Positions 23,053 to 33,653 are shown, numbered from the stretch's first letter. The stretch is DNA of 42,531 nucleotides from Actinacidiphila paucisporea (GCF_900142575.1 NZ_FRBI01000042.1:1-42531); one strand, 5' to 3'. Made by a program: numbers and translations. The notes: generated from the letters alone by a model not told the origin.

Positions 23053-24486
23053 ATGTCCATCGGACACGCACCAATACCCCCCACACCCCCGGGCGGCCAC
23101 CGCCGGCTGCGTACGAAAGCGCGGCTGAGCCTGGCCGCGTTCACCGTCGGTGCGCTGAGCCTGGCCGGGCTCGCGGTCGCCGCGGCGCCCGGCGGCGCCG
23201 CCACGCCGGCGAACCGGGCAGCCGCGGCCGCGGCGCCCGCCGCCGCCCCCGCGGCGATCCCGGCGCCGCCGTCCGGCTTCACCACCACCTGGAGCGACGA
23301 CTTCAGCGGCGCCGCCAACACCGGTGTGAACACCGGGAACTGGAAGTACGACACCGGCCCCGGCAGCAGCTTCGGCACCGGTGAGATCGAGACGATGACC
23401 AACAGCACGTCCAACGTCTACCAGGACGGCAACGGCCACCTCGTCCTCAAGGCCCTGCACAGCGGCAGTGACGCGCGCTCGGGCTGGACGTCGGGGCGGA
23501 TCGAGACGCAGGCGGCGACCTTCGGGGCGCCCGCCGGCGGCGTGGTGATGATGCAGTCCTCGATCCAGCAGCCGAACCTGACGACCGCGAACGGCGCCGG
23601 CTACTGGCCGGCCTTCTGGATGCTGGGCTCGACGCTGCGCAGCGGCGTGGGCTGGCCGACCTCCGGTGAGGTCGACATCCTGGAGGACATCAACTCCCGC
23701 AGCTCCGTCTTCGGCACCCTGCACTGCGGCACCGGCTCCGGCGGCCCCTGCCACGAGACGACCGGCATCGGCAGCGGCGAGCGGGCCTGCTCCGGCTGCC
23801 AGACCGGTTACCACACCTACGCCGTGCAGATCGACCGCTCGGTCTCGCCCGAGCAGATCCGCTGGTACCTCGACGGGAACAACTACTTCACCGTCAACGC
23901 CACCCAGGTGGACGCCACGACCTGGGCCAACGCGGTCGACCACCCGTTCTTCATCATCTACGACCTGGCGATGGGCGGCGGCTTCCCCGACGCCTTCGGC
24001 GGCGGCCCCAACGCCGCCACCGTCTCGGGCGGCCAGATGAACATCGACTACGTGGCGGTCTACAACAAGGGCCCGGGCAGCACCACCCCGCCGCCCTCCG
24101 GCGGCAACCTCTCGCAGGGCAAGCCGGCCACCGCGTCCTCGACGGAGAACGGCTCCTTCCCGGCCGCCAACGCGGTGGACGGCAACACCGGCACCCGCTG
24201 GTCCAGCGCGTTCAGCGACCCGCAGTGGATCCAGGTCGACCTGGGCGCCAGCCACACCATCAGCCAGGTGCAGCTCAACTGGGAGGCGGCGTACGGCAAG
24301 GCCTTCCAGATCCAGACCTCGGCCGACGGCACCAACTGGACGACCGTCTACAGCACGACCACCGGCACCGGAGGAAACCAGACGCTCAACGTCTCGGGCA
24401 CCGGCAGATACGTCCGGGTCTACGGCACCCAACGGGCCACGCAGTACGGCTACTCGCTCTTCGAGTTCCAGGTGTTCGGCAGCTGA
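23053..24486 (+). CDS. Secreted GH16 endo-beta-1,3-glucanase (laminarinase-type) with F5/8C domain
   Basis: A 477-residue secreted enzyme. The signal peptide and Ala-rich segment cover about residues 1-70. The GH16 beta-jelly-roll (about 72-335) begins FTTTWSDDFSGAANTG and carries the catalytic motif Glu206-Val-Asp208-Ile-Leu-Glu211 in SGEVDILEDIN, flanked by GYWPAFWMLG and later FIIYDLAMGGGFPD. A short Pro/Ser linker leads to a discoidin/F5-8C (CBM32-like) domain (about 350-477, SQGKPATASSTENGSFPAAN). It probably hydrolyses beta-1,3-glucans of fungi or algae. The start has AGGAG seven bases upstream. Two phased palindromes indicate sugar-responsive repression. A strong terminator follows. 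Confidence 0.9.
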   Translation: MSIGHAPIPPTPPGGHRRLRTKARLSLAAFTVGALSLAGLAVAAAPGGAATPANRAAAAAAPAAAPAAIPAPPSGFTTTWSDDFSGAANTGVNTGNWKYDTGPGSSFGTGEIETMTNSTSNVYQDGNGHLVLKALHSGSDARSGWTSGRIETQAATFGAPAGGVVMMQSSIQQPNLTTANGAGYWPAFWMLGSTLRSGVGWPTSGEVDILEDINSRSSVFGTLHCGTGSGGPCHETTGIGSGERACSGCQTGYHTYAVQIDRSVSPEQIRWYLDGNNYFTVNATQVDATTWANAVDHPFFIIYDLAMGGGFPDAFGGGPNAATVSGGQMNIDYVAVYNKGPGSTTPPPSGGNLSQGKPATASSTENGSFPAANAVDGNTGTRWSSAFSDPQWIQVDLGASHTISQVQLNWEAAYGKAFQIQTSADGTNWTTVYSTTTGTGGNQTLNVSGTGRYVRVYGTQRATQYGYSLFEFQVFGS

Positions 24487-24501
24487 CCCGCTGACACCGA
24501 A

Positions 24502-24538
24502 GGGGGCGGGCCGGACCTTCACGGTCCGGCCCGCCCCC
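24502..24538. terminator. Strong bidirectional terminator
   Basis: A perfect 16-bp stem (24502-24517 with 24523-24538) and 5-base loop TTCAC, between the convergent GH16 and oxidoreductase genes. Confidence 0.85.
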
Positions 24539-24555
24539 CGTTCCGTCCGGGCGGG

Positions 24556-25491
24556 TCAGGGCAGCAGCACGATCTTGCCGCGCAGGTGCCCGGCCTCGCT
24601 GGCGCGCTGGGCGTCGGCGGCCTCGGCGAGCGGGTAGGCCTGGTGGACGGCCACCTCCAGGACGCCCTCGGCCTGCAGGGCCAGCGCCTCGGCGAAGGCC
24701 GGCTCGCCGCGGTAGCCGTCCTTGCCGCCGCCGGAGCTGAAGGCGACACCGTACTCGCCGGCGGTGACCGGGTCGGCGATGGTCAGAACCCGGTCCTTGC
24801 CGCCGGTCAGCTCGACCGAGGCGGCCAGCGACTCGGACAACCCGGTGGTGTCGAGAGCCGCGTCGACGCCCTCGGGGGCGGCTTCCCGCACCCGGTCGAC
24901 GAGCCCGGCGCCGTAGCTGACCGGGATCGCGCCCAGCGCGCGCAGGTGCTCGTGGTTGGCCTCGCTCGCGGTGCCGACGACCCGCAGGCCGCGGGTGACG
25001 GCGAACTGCACGGCCATGCTGCCGACTCCGCCGGCGGCCCCGTGCACGATCAGCGTCTGGCCGGGCTGGACGCCGAGTGCCTCAAGGGCGCGGTAGGCGG
25101 TCTCGGTGGCGATCGGCAGGGCCGCTGCCTCGGGGAAACCGAGGGAGCCGGGCTTGACCGCCAGCTTCGCGGCCTCGGCGAGGGCGAGCGGGGCGTAGGC
25201 ACCCGATACGGTCGGCCCGAAGACCTCGTCGCCGACCGCCAGGCCGGTCACGCCCTCACCGACGGACTCCACCACGCCCGAGGCCTCGACGCCGGGGACG
25301 TGCGGCAGCTGCACCGGGAAGACCGCGTTCATGGACCCGGCCCTGATCTTGTGGTCGAGCGGGTTGACGCCCGCCGCGCGCACCTCGATACGCACCTGGC
25401 CCGGCCCGGGTTCCGGTACGTCGATGTCCGTCGGGTGCAGCACGTCGGCGGAGCCGAACTCGGTGAAGGCGATGCCCTGGACCTTGGTCAT
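24556..25491 (-). CDS. Zinc-independent MDR oxidoreductase, quinone-reductase-like
   Basis: A 311-residue medium-chain dehydrogenase/reductase. The N-terminal GroES-like domain has GPGQVRIEVRAAGVNPLDHK and HVPGVEASGVVESVGEGVTG. The Rossmann domain has HGAAGGVGSMAVQFA with the AAGGVG nucleotide motif. The structural and catalytic zinc cysteines of alcohol dehydrogenases are absent, as in NADPH:quinone oxidoreductases. The ATG at 25491 lies five bases after the GtrA gene's stop, with AAGGA eleven bases upstream; a GTG at 25500 is possible. It is probably cotranscribed with the GtrA gene and a general reductase of quinones or enones. Confidence 0.87.
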   Translation of the reverse strand: MTKVQGIAFTEFGSADVLHPTDIDVPEPGPGQVRIEVRAAGVNPLDHKIRAGSMNAVFPVQLPHVPGVEASGVVESVGEGVTGLAVGDEVFGPTVSGAYAPLALAEAAKLAVKPGSLGFPEAAALPIATETAYRALEALGVQPGQTLIVHGAAGGVGSMAVQFAVTRGLRVVGTASEANHEHLRALGAIPVSYGAGLVDRVREAAPEGVDAALDTTGLSESLAASVELTGGKDRVLTIADPVTAGEYGVAFSSGGGKDGYRGEPAFAEALALQAEGVLEVAVHQAYPLAEAADAQRASEAGHLRGKIVLLP

Positions 25492-25496
25492 TGAGT

Positions 25497-26015
25497 TCAC
25501 GATCCTTGCAGCAGTCGGGGAGCCGAGGTGTAGGGAACGGCGGTGTGCCGTCCGGCACTCCCCATCGTCGCCGCCCGGCGCCGCGGCCGCTCGGGAACCC
25601 GGGGAGCGCCCCGGGTGGCGAAGACCACATGCCGCAGCAGCAGGAACCGCGCGATCCCGGCGAGCCCCGAGGCGCCGAGGTAGACGCCCTGCCGCAGCAG
25701 CGCACCGCCACCCGGGTGCAGCCCGTCGAAGGCGAGCAGGGCGCCGGTGGTGAAGGCGTAGGACAGGGCGACGGTCAGCCCGCTCGCCGCGTGGTCGCTC
25801 CAGCCCGCGCCGCCGCGCCCGAAGGTGAAGCGCCCGTGCAGCTCGGTGGCCAGGACGGTGGAGGCGACGGTGACCACGGCGCTGGCGAGCGCGAAGGGCA
25901 CCCGGTGGCCGATCAGCAGCAGCACACCGCTCGCCAGCAGGGTGACGCCGCCGCCGCAGAGGACGAAGCGGACGAAGGCGGCGACGGGTCCGCTGCGTGC
26001 CGTCGGCGCGGCCAT
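25497..26015 (-). CDS. GtrA family membrane protein
   Basis: A 172-residue protein with four predicted membrane helices (FVRFVLCGGGVTLLASGVLL, LASAVVTVASTVLATELHG, ASGLTVALSYAFTTGALLAF and GASGLAGIARFLLLRHVVFA), the form of GtrA (PF04138). The family is linked to transfer of lipid-linked sugars for cell-surface glycosylation. RHVVFATRG near the end matches the conserved basic-aromatic end of helix 4, and HGRFTFGRGG that of helix 2. The ATG at 26015 has AAAGGAG six bases upstream. A downstream reductase follows in the same transcript. There is no glycosyltransferase partner nearby. Confidence 0.83.
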   Translation of the reverse strand: MAAPTARSGPVAAFVRFVLCGGGVTLLASGVLLLIGHRVPFALASAVVTVASTVLATELHGRFTFGRGGAGWSDHAASGLTVALSYAFTTGALLAFDGLHPGGGALLRQGVYLGASGLAGIARFLLLRHVVFATRGAPRVPERPRRRAATMGSAGRHTAVPYTSAPRLLQGS

Positions 26016-26398
26016 GGTCAACTCCTTTGTCAGGGGCGGCCGCTGGGCGGCGACCGGCTCATGCACGACTGTGTCGCAGCAGGTGGCGGCGGCCCATCCG
26101 GCGCATCCCCCATTACGGGTAGGGGTACCCCCACCCTCGCCTCGGGGTCTTACCCGAGTCATATCAGCAGATGAAATATTAGAAGCCCATGAGGAGAATT
26201 TCCCGTGATTTACAAGGCGAGTGGCGCACATCACCCGCACATCTCACAGTGAATTGCCCTGCATGTCCCATATAACCCGAATGACCGCTTGCTTCTGTGG
26301 CGGTCGGCGTGCCACAGTCGTGACAACGGCCGATCGACCCGAGCAACGGCTGTTCCACAGGCGCCGCGGACCACACCCCCCCTGCTCCGCGGCGGTCA
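26016..26398. other. Intergenic region, relatively AT-rich
   Basis: 383 bases between the GtrA gene and the ATPase gene (both minus). A segment near 26158-26290 is clearly less GC-rich (GAAATATTAGAAGCC). Short open frames exist on the plus strand, for example ATG at 26189, but end within 30 codons and have unusual codon use. I see no supported gene. Confidence 0.4.
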
Positions 26399-26446
26399 CG
26401 AAGAGGCCCCTTCCGCCGTCGTAACCCGACGCGAGGGGCCTCTTCG
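26399..26446 (-). terminator. Terminator of the ATP-binding protein gene
   Basis: CGAAGAGGCCCC (26399-26410) pairs perfectly with GGGGCCTCTTCG (26435-26446) around a 24-base loop, 22 bases after the stop codon. Confidence 0.65.
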
Positions 26447-26468
26447 CATGCCCTTGAGCAGGTCGGAA

Positions 26469-27074
26469 CTACCGCTCGGGCACCCGCAGTTCGAACCAGC
26501 TGGTCTTGCCGCGCGGCTGCAGGTCGACGCCCCAGCGGTCGGAGAGCCTGTCCACCAGGAAGAGCCCGCGCCCGCTGATGTCCATCTCGCGCACCGGCAG
26601 CAGGCACGGCAGCGCGCGCGAGGGGTCGCGCACCTCGACCCGCACCCAGCCGCGCCGCCGCCGCATCCGCAGCCCGAAGCTGCGGGCGCCGGTGTGGCGT
26701 ACGGCGTTCCCGACCAGCTCGGAGACCAGCAGCTCCACGGTGTCGCCGTACTGCGGCAGGCCCCACAGCCGGATCACCGACAGCGCCAACCGGCGGGCGG
26801 TGGAGGCGGATTCGGGGCGGGAGGTCAGATGGACCTCGCCGGCCGACGGGTCACCCAGCAGGTCGAGCACCGTGCCCGCGGCCTCCGCGGCACTCTCGGG
26901 GCCGTCGGTCCCATCGGTGACGCCGGGGCCGTCGGTGCCATCGGTGCCATCGGTGACGCCGGGGCCGTCAGCGACGCCGGGGCCGTCGGCGTCAACGGGC
27001 AGTACGGGAACGGCAACCACGGCGGTATGCGCCTTCACCCGCTGCGGCTGCTCGGATCCACCCCTGCCCGACAT
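26469..27074 (-). CDS. ATP-binding regulator, anti-sigma-factor-like HATPase
   Basis: A 201-residue protein. The N-terminal about 70 residues are a low-complexity Asp/Gly/Thr-rich tract (DGPGVTDGTDG repeats). The C-terminal half is a HATPase_c_2 domain with the N box VELLVSELVGNAVRHTG, the G1 box VRVEVRDPSRALP and the G2 box ISGRGLFLVDRLSDRWGVDL. Such stand-alone SpoIIAB/RsbW-like kinases are numerous in streptomycetes and bind or phosphorylate regulatory partners. The frame is open to 27179, but the extra 35 codons have low third-position GC and no ribosome site, so ATG 27074 is preferred, although its own ribosome site is weak. The partner is unknown. Confidence 0.75.
   Translation of the reverse strand: MSGRGGSEQPQRVKAHTAVVAVPVLPVDADGPGVADGPGVTDGTDGTDGPGVTDGTDGPESAAEAAGTVLDLLGDPSAGEVHLTSRPESASTARRLALSVIRLWGLPQYGDTVELLVSELVGNAVRHTGARSFGLRMRRRRGWVRVEVRDPSRALPCLLPVREMDISGRGLFLVDRLSDRWGVDLQPRGKTSWFELRVPER
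26898..26991 (-). repeat. Tandem repeat encoding a D-G-P-G-V-T-rich linker
   Basis: Units such as GGGGCCGTCGGTGCCATCGG recur with variations over about 94 bases inside the ATPase gene. They keep the reading frame and encode DGPGV(A/T)DG(T/P) repeats. The copy number is likely to vary among strains. Confidence 0.6.
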
Positions 27075-27259
27075 GAGTTCATCATGGCGGCCCGCATCGC
27101 GTTGCGGGGCGCAACCCCGTGAATTGACGAAGAGGAATGACCCCTTCCATCCCACCGTTTCGGCATATGACGGGGGCATGAATCACCCCATCCCGGCCAG
27201 TACCACCTGCGGTGTTGGCGAAGCCAACCATCCCGGTGATCGGTGGCGGCCCGGAATCT

Positions 27260-27287
27260 CTTAAGGCTGGCATAAGACTGCCTTAAG
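27260..27287. promoter_or_regulatory. CTTAAGGC inverted repeat
   Basis: CTTAAGGC (27260-27267) and GCCTTAAG (27280-27287) form a perfect inverted pair with a 12-base spacer containing CATAAG. The AT-rich motif stands out in a GC-rich context, 186 bases upstream of the ATPase start and 76 bases after the enoyl-CoA hydratase stop (both minus strand). It may be a dimeric regulator site or part of a promoter. The rest of 27075-27362 has no gene. Confidence 0.45.
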
Positions 27288-27362
27288 GTGAGCCGCCACC
27301 GGCGGGCTACGGCCGTTCGCTCGCCTGTACGGGAATCGTACAGACCTCACCGGGCTTCCCGG

Positions 27363-28130
27363 TCAGCGGAATTCGGCCTTGCCCGGGCCGTCCTCGATGA
27401 AGCTGCGCATTCCCGTCTCGCGGTCGGCGGTCGCGAACAGCCCGGCGAAGAGGCCGCGTTCGATGGCGAGCCCGCTGTCCAGGTCGGTCTCGAGGCCGGC
27501 GTCCACCGCCTCCTTCGCGGCCCGCAGCGCGTAGGCCGGCCCCCGGGCCAGCCGCGCCGCCCACGCCAGCGCCCGGGCGTGCACCTCGGCGGCCGGCACC
27601 ACCTGGTCGACCAGTCCGATCGCCAGCGCCTCGGCGGCGCCCACCATCCGCCCGGTGAAGATCAGGTCCTTGGCCCGGGAGGGCCCCACCAGCCGCGCCA
27701 GCCGCTGCGTCCCGCCGGCCCCCGGGATCAGCCCGAGCAGGATCTCCGGCTGCCCCAGCCGCGCGTCCTGCGCGGCGATCCTGATGTCCGCGCACAGCGC
27801 CAACTCGCAGCCGCCGCCCAGCGCGTAACCGGTCACCGCGGCGACCACCGGCTTGGGAATCCTGGCCACCGCCGTGAAGGCCTCCTGCAGCGGCCCCGCC
27901 CGATCTGCCATGTCCTCGTACGACATGGCCTGCATCTCCTTGATGTCCGCTCCCGCGGCGAACACCTTCTCCCCGCCCCACAGCACCACCGCCCGCACGT
28001 CAGGCCGCCTTCCGGCCTCCCGCGCGACCTCCCTGAGGCGGTCCTGCATGGCACTGTCCAGCGCGTTCATCGGCGGCCGGTCCAGCCGGATCGTGCCGAC
28101 GCCGTCGGCGACTTCGAGGGTCACAGTCAT
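27363..28130 (-). CDS. Enoyl-CoA hydratase/isomerase family protein
   Basis: A 255-residue crotonase-fold enzyme, usual length. Oxyanion-hole regions are FAAGADIKEMQAM and GYALGGGCELALCADIRIA. The two catalytic glutamates of hydratases are present at Glu109 (GGCELAL) and Glu129 (QPEILLGLIPGAGGTQRL), so it should hydrate trans-2-enoyl-CoA in fatty acid or related degradation. The start (ATG 28130) is supported by the immediate MTVTLEVADGVGTIRLDRPP beginning typical of the family. It stands alone on the minus strand, 46 bases downstream of an L,D-transpeptidase gene. Confidence 0.9.
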   Translation of the reverse strand: MTVTLEVADGVGTIRLDRPPMNALDSAMQDRLREVAREAGRRPDVRAVVLWGGEKVFAAGADIKEMQAMSYEDMADRAGPLQEAFTAVARIPKPVVAAVTGYALGGGCELALCADIRIAAQDARLGQPEILLGLIPGAGGTQRLARLVGPSRAKDLIFTGRMVGAAEALAIGLVDQVVPAAEVHARALAWAARLARGPAYALRAAKEAVDAGLETDLDSGLAIERGLFAGLFATADRETGMRSFIEDGPGKAEFR

Positions 28131-28176
28131 GCCGCGAGACTACGGCGAAGCTCGCCTCGCCCCGCGGCGGACACCG

Positions 28177-29403
28177 TCAGGACGTCCACTGGCTCCAGGG
28201 GAGATTCCAGCCGTTCAGGCCGTTGTACCACTGGACGGTCTTGTCCTTGGAGTTGATGACCTGGACCACGTCGCCGAGGAGCGAGCTGTTGTAGAACCAG
28301 GCGGCCGGGGTGGTCGCGTCGCCGGCGCCGCGCACGTCGTGCATGCCGACGCAGCCGTGGCTGGTGTTGCTGTTGCCGAAGACGGAGGGGGCGGCCCAGT
28401 AGTTGCCGTGGATGAAGGTGCCCGAGGTGGTCAGCCGCATGGCGTGCGGGACGTCCTTGATGTCGTACTCGCCGCCGAAGCCGACCGTGTCGCCGTTCAT
28501 CCGGGTGGTGACGTACTTCTCGGAGATCACCATCTTGCCGTTGTAGGTGGTGTGCTCCGGGGCGCCGGAGGAGATCGCGATGGTCCTGATCGCCTTGTTG
28601 TCGCGGTAGACCGTCATCGAGTGCTTCGCCGCGTCGACGATGCTGACCTGGCGGCGGCCGATGGTGAAGTGCACCGACTTGCGCTGCTTGCCGTAGACGC
28701 CGGGGGCGGCCTCGACGCCCTTGAGGTCCAGGTCGAGGGTGACCCTGGTGCCGGCGGCCCAGTAGGCGGCCGGGCGGATGTACAGCTCCTGGCTGCCGTT
28801 CCAGCGGGCGGCGACCGGGACGGACGGGGACGCGCTCACCTTGACGCCGGCCTCGACGGCCTTCTTGTCGGTGATCGGCCGGTTGAACCTGAGGTAGACC
28901 TCCATGCCGACGCCCACCGTGGAGCCGTCCTCCGGCGTGAAGTAGCCGACGAAGGTGTCCTTCGGGGTGACGGTGGTGAAGGTCGAGTGCTTGTCGGACT
29001 CGCGGCCCGCCGCGTCCTTGGCGCTCGCGTCCACCGTGTACCGCGTCGAGGTGTCGAGGTGGCCGGTCGGGGTCCAGCCGAGGCCGTCGGCGCTGATCTC
29101 GCCGGGCACAGCGGTGCCCTTGTCGTCCTTGACCACCACGGTCGACAGCTTGCCGCCGCTCGCGGCGACCTTGAGGGTGCCGGTGGTGGCCACGTCGCCG
29201 GCACCGTCGCCCGGCGCTATCGTGACGACCGCGGTCGAGGCGACGGTGTCCGCACTGGACGACGCGCTGGGCGCCTTGGGGTCACCGGCCGCCGAACCGC
29301 CGCCCCCGCTGCTGCTGCACGCGGTCGCGAGCAGCAGCAGCGCGCCGAGCGCGAGCGCCGCCGCGTTCTTCCTGATGCCGGGCGCCAGACCTATCGGCTT
29401 CAC
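28177..29403 (-). CDS. Lipoprotein L,D-transpeptidase, Ig-like plus YkuD domains (copy 1)
   Basis: A 408-residue cell-wall enzyme. A lipoprotein signal ends LLLLATAC (lipobox about residues 26-29). Two beta-rich Ig-like domains follow (about 55-150 and 150-250, including GYFTPEDGSTVGVGMEVYLR FN, split here). The YkuD catalytic domain (about 253-380) has IHGNYW and SHGCVGMHD, with Cys351 the nucleophile, and a Trp-rich C-terminus (WNLPWSQW). The family makes 3-3 peptidoglycan crosslinks, as in mycobacterial LdtMt2. The GTG at 29403 follows GGGGAG; the longer frame is unsupported. A paralogue lies upstream, separated by about 470 bases. Confidence 0.9.
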   Translation of the reverse strand: MKPIGLAPGIRKNAAALALGALLLLATACSSSGGGGSAAGDPKAPSASSSADTVASTAVVTIAPGDGAGDVATTGTLKVAASGGKLSTVVVKDDKGTAVPGEISADGLGWTPTGHLDTSTRYTVDASAKDAAGRESDKHSTFTTVTPKDTFVGYFTPEDGSTVGVGMEVYLRFNRPITDKKAVEAGVKVSASPSVPVAARWNGSQELYIRPAAYWAAGTRVTLDLDLKGVEAAPGVYGKQRKSVHFTIGRRQVSIVDAAKHSMTVYRDNKAIRTIAISSGAPEHTTYNGKMVISEKYVTTRMNGDTVGFGGEYDIKDVPHAMRLTTSGTFIHGNYWAAPSVFGNSNTSHGCVGMHDVRGAGDATTPAAWFYNSSLLGDVVQVINSKDKTVQWYNGLNGWNLPWSQWTS

Positions 29404-29625
29404 TTCCGCTGCTCCCCTGCCTGCTACCCGCGCTCGCTGCCCTGGACTCCCCCGGACGGCGCTAGACAACCACACCTGCGGCGTGCTCGGGCACCCTGCT
29501 ATGTCACCAATGCGTCCCAGACAGCTGTGTACCCGGGTACGGTGTGCGGCAGGCTCCGCGGGAGCGGCCGTACGGACGTGCGGACCGGGTGCGTGGCGGT
29601 GCGTATCGCCCGCTCTCGGTACGGA

Positions 29626-29718
29626 TCAGCCCTTGCGTGGTCCGGTCGGCTGCGAGGGGCGCGGTTTCGGGTCGGTACTGCACCCCATTTTCCGGCAGTC
29701 CGGGTTCGAGCAGGACAT
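29626..29718 (-). CDS. Possible 30-aa Cys-rich peptide
   Basis: In the gap between the two transpeptidase genes, ATG at 29718 has a strong ribosome site AAGGAG (29727-29732, eight-base spacing) and opens a 30-codon frame starting MSCSNPDCRKMGCS and ending TGPRKG before TGA. Three Cys in the first 13 residues suggest a metal-binding knuckle or redox peptide. I do not recognise it. The good ribosome site is the main support; chance is possible. Confidence 0.4.
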   Translation of the reverse strand: MSCSNPDCRKMGCSTDPKPRPSQPTGPRKG

Positions 29719-29852
29719 CTTCCTCACTCCTTGCTGTCGTGCAGGCGTACAACCGTGCGCACCGGCGCCACGGCATGCGGCAGCGTCGGACACACGGTCG
29801 TCAAGATCGACGCACGAGGGAGTGATTCGGTTCCACCAGGCGGGAGTTCACA

Positions 29853-29871
29853 GGTTCGAACCGTTCGAACG
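29853..29871. repeat. Two overlapping palindromes GGTTCGAACC and CGTTCGAACG
   Basis: GGTTCGAACC (29853-29862) and CGTTCGAACG (29862-29871) share one base and lie directly after the stop codon of the second transpeptidase gene. The nine-base spacing of identical TTCGAA cores suggests a protein-binding site rather than a terminator. The rest of the 29404-29876 interval shows only the small reading frame. Confidence 0.4.
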
Positions 29872-29876
29872 CGGAC

Positions 29877-31109
29877 TTACAGGGCCGAACCGGCGGTCCA
29901 CTGCTGCCAGGTGAGGTTCCAGCCGCTCATGCCGTTGTCGGGAGCGACCGTGGTGTCGTGGGAGTTGACGACCCGGATGGGGTCGCCGATCAGGGAGTGG
30001 GTGAAGAACCAGCCGGCCGGGGTGTCCGGGCCGCCGCCCTTGGTGTCGAGCAGGCCGACGCAGCCGTGGCTGACGTTGGTGCGGCCGAAGACGGCGGGGT
30101 CCGACCAGTAGTTGCCGTGGACGAAGGTGCCTGAGCGGGTCAGGCGCATCGCGTGCGGGACGTCGGGGATGTCGTACTCGCCGCCGAAGCCGACGGTCCT
30201 GCTGTCCATGCGGGTCACCGGGAACTTCTCGGCGATGACCATGACGCCGTTGTAGGTGGTGTGGCCGGGAGCGCCGGTGGAGACGTCGAGGCTGCGGACG
30301 ACGCGGCCGCCCCTGCGGACGGTCATGGTGTGCGCCGCCGCGTCGACGGTGGAGCGCTGGTCCCGGCCGATGGTGAAGTGCACGTCCTTGGACTGGGTGC
30401 CGTAGACACCGGGGGCCGCCTCGACGTCGCGCAGCCGCAGTCGCAGGGTGACGCGGGTACCGGGCTGCCAGTAGTCGGCGGGACGCAGGTCGAGGCGCTG
30501 GTCGCCGAACCAGTGGCCGACGACGGTGGCGGCGGGCTCGGCGCCGACGGTGACGCCGCGTTCGACGGCGGCGCGGTCGGCGACCGGGCGGTTGAAGCGC
30601 AGGGTGACGATCATGCCGTCGCCGACGGTGGCGCCCTCCTCGGGGGTGAAGAAGCCGATCACGGTGTGCTGCGGCACGACCGTGGTGAAGACGGCGTGCT
30701 TGGCGGCGGTCCGCCCCTGCGGGTCGACCGCGAGGGCGTCCACCGTGTACTGCGTGGCCAGGGCGAGCCGTCCCGCGGGGTGCCAGCTGCGGCGGTCCGC
30801 GGACAGCGTCCCGTTCAGGGGGGTGCCGTCGGCGGCCTGTGCGGTGACCCCGCTGAGGGTGCCGTCCGCGACCGTGACGGCGAGGGGGCCGCCGGCGGGT
30901 ACGTCCTTGGCGCCGTCGCCGGGTGCCACGGTGATCACCGCCCGGGACAGCTCGGGCGCGGCGGCCGTCGCCCGGTCCGCCGGTTTCGCGTCGGGGCCGG
31001 CGCCGCCGCCCGCTCCCGCACCGCAGCCGCCGATCGCCAGCACGCACAGCACCGCACCCGCACCCGCACCCGTACCCGCGCGCAGCGCGCGCCTCACCGC
31101 TTCTCTCAC
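29877..31109 (-). CDS. Lipoprotein L,D-transpeptidase, Ig-like plus YkuD domains (copy 2)
   Basis: A 410-residue paralogue of copy 1, with the same order. The lipoprotein signal ends CVLAIGGC. Ig-like domains follow (FFTPEEGATVGDGMIVTLRF), then the YkuD domain with HTTYNGVMVIAEKFPVTRMD, VHGNYW and SHGCVGLLD (nucleophile Cys350) and a C-terminal GWNLTWQQW. Conservation of both active sites suggests two working enzymes, perhaps used at different growth stages. The GTG start at 31109 immediately precedes a short basic N-region (MREAVRRALRAG). The gene is divergent from glgX. Confidence 0.89.
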   Translation of the reverse strand: MREAVRRALRAGTGAGAGAVLCVLAIGGCGAGAGGGAGPDAKPADRATAAAPELSRAVITVAPGDGAKDVPAGGPLAVTVADGTLSGVTAQAADGTPLNGTLSADRRSWHPAGRLALATQYTVDALAVDPQGRTAAKHAVFTTVVPQHTVIGFFTPEEGATVGDGMIVTLRFNRPVADRAAVERGVTVGAEPAATVVGHWFGDQRLDLRPADYWQPGTRVTLRLRLRDVEAAPGVYGTQSKDVHFTIGRDQRSTVDAAAHTMTVRRGGRVVRSLDVSTGAPGHTTYNGVMVIAEKFPVTRMDSRTVGFGGEYDIPDVPHAMRLTRSGTFVHGNYWSDPAVFGRTNVSHGCVGLLDTKGGGPDTPAGWFFTHSLIGDPIRVVNSHDTTVAPDNGMSGWNLTWQQWTAGSAL

Positions 31110-31283
31110 GCCCCGTCAACGACGCCACCCGCGCCGGGGAAACGCGTCACACCGGCCCGTGTCGCCGCCGCCGGGGTGAGTCCGAGGCCCCAGGTGGGAA
31201 AGAATGGTGCAGGGACACGGCAGGCCGCCGGGCACGGGACGCCCGGGCGGCCGGCGCCGTGTCCGAGCCGCGGGAGGAAACAC

Positions 31284-33653
<2,370 letters not shown>

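Noticed and set aside
26179..26766. Additional minus-strand gene with a His/Cys-rich C-terminus
   Set aside because: It overlaps the real ATPase gene in another frame, runs through its terminator hairpin and is Arg/Gly/Pro-rich, the typical shadow composition.
29845..29875. tRNA T-loop fragment (GGTTCGAACC)
   Set aside because: No acceptor or anticodon stem can be formed with flanking sequence; the motif is simply part of two palindromes.
30153..31283. Very long open frame upstream of glgX on the plus strand
   Set aside because: It runs antisense through the second L,D-transpeptidase gene. Its composition is that of a GC-rich shadow frame, and the GTG at 31284 has a clear ribosome site.
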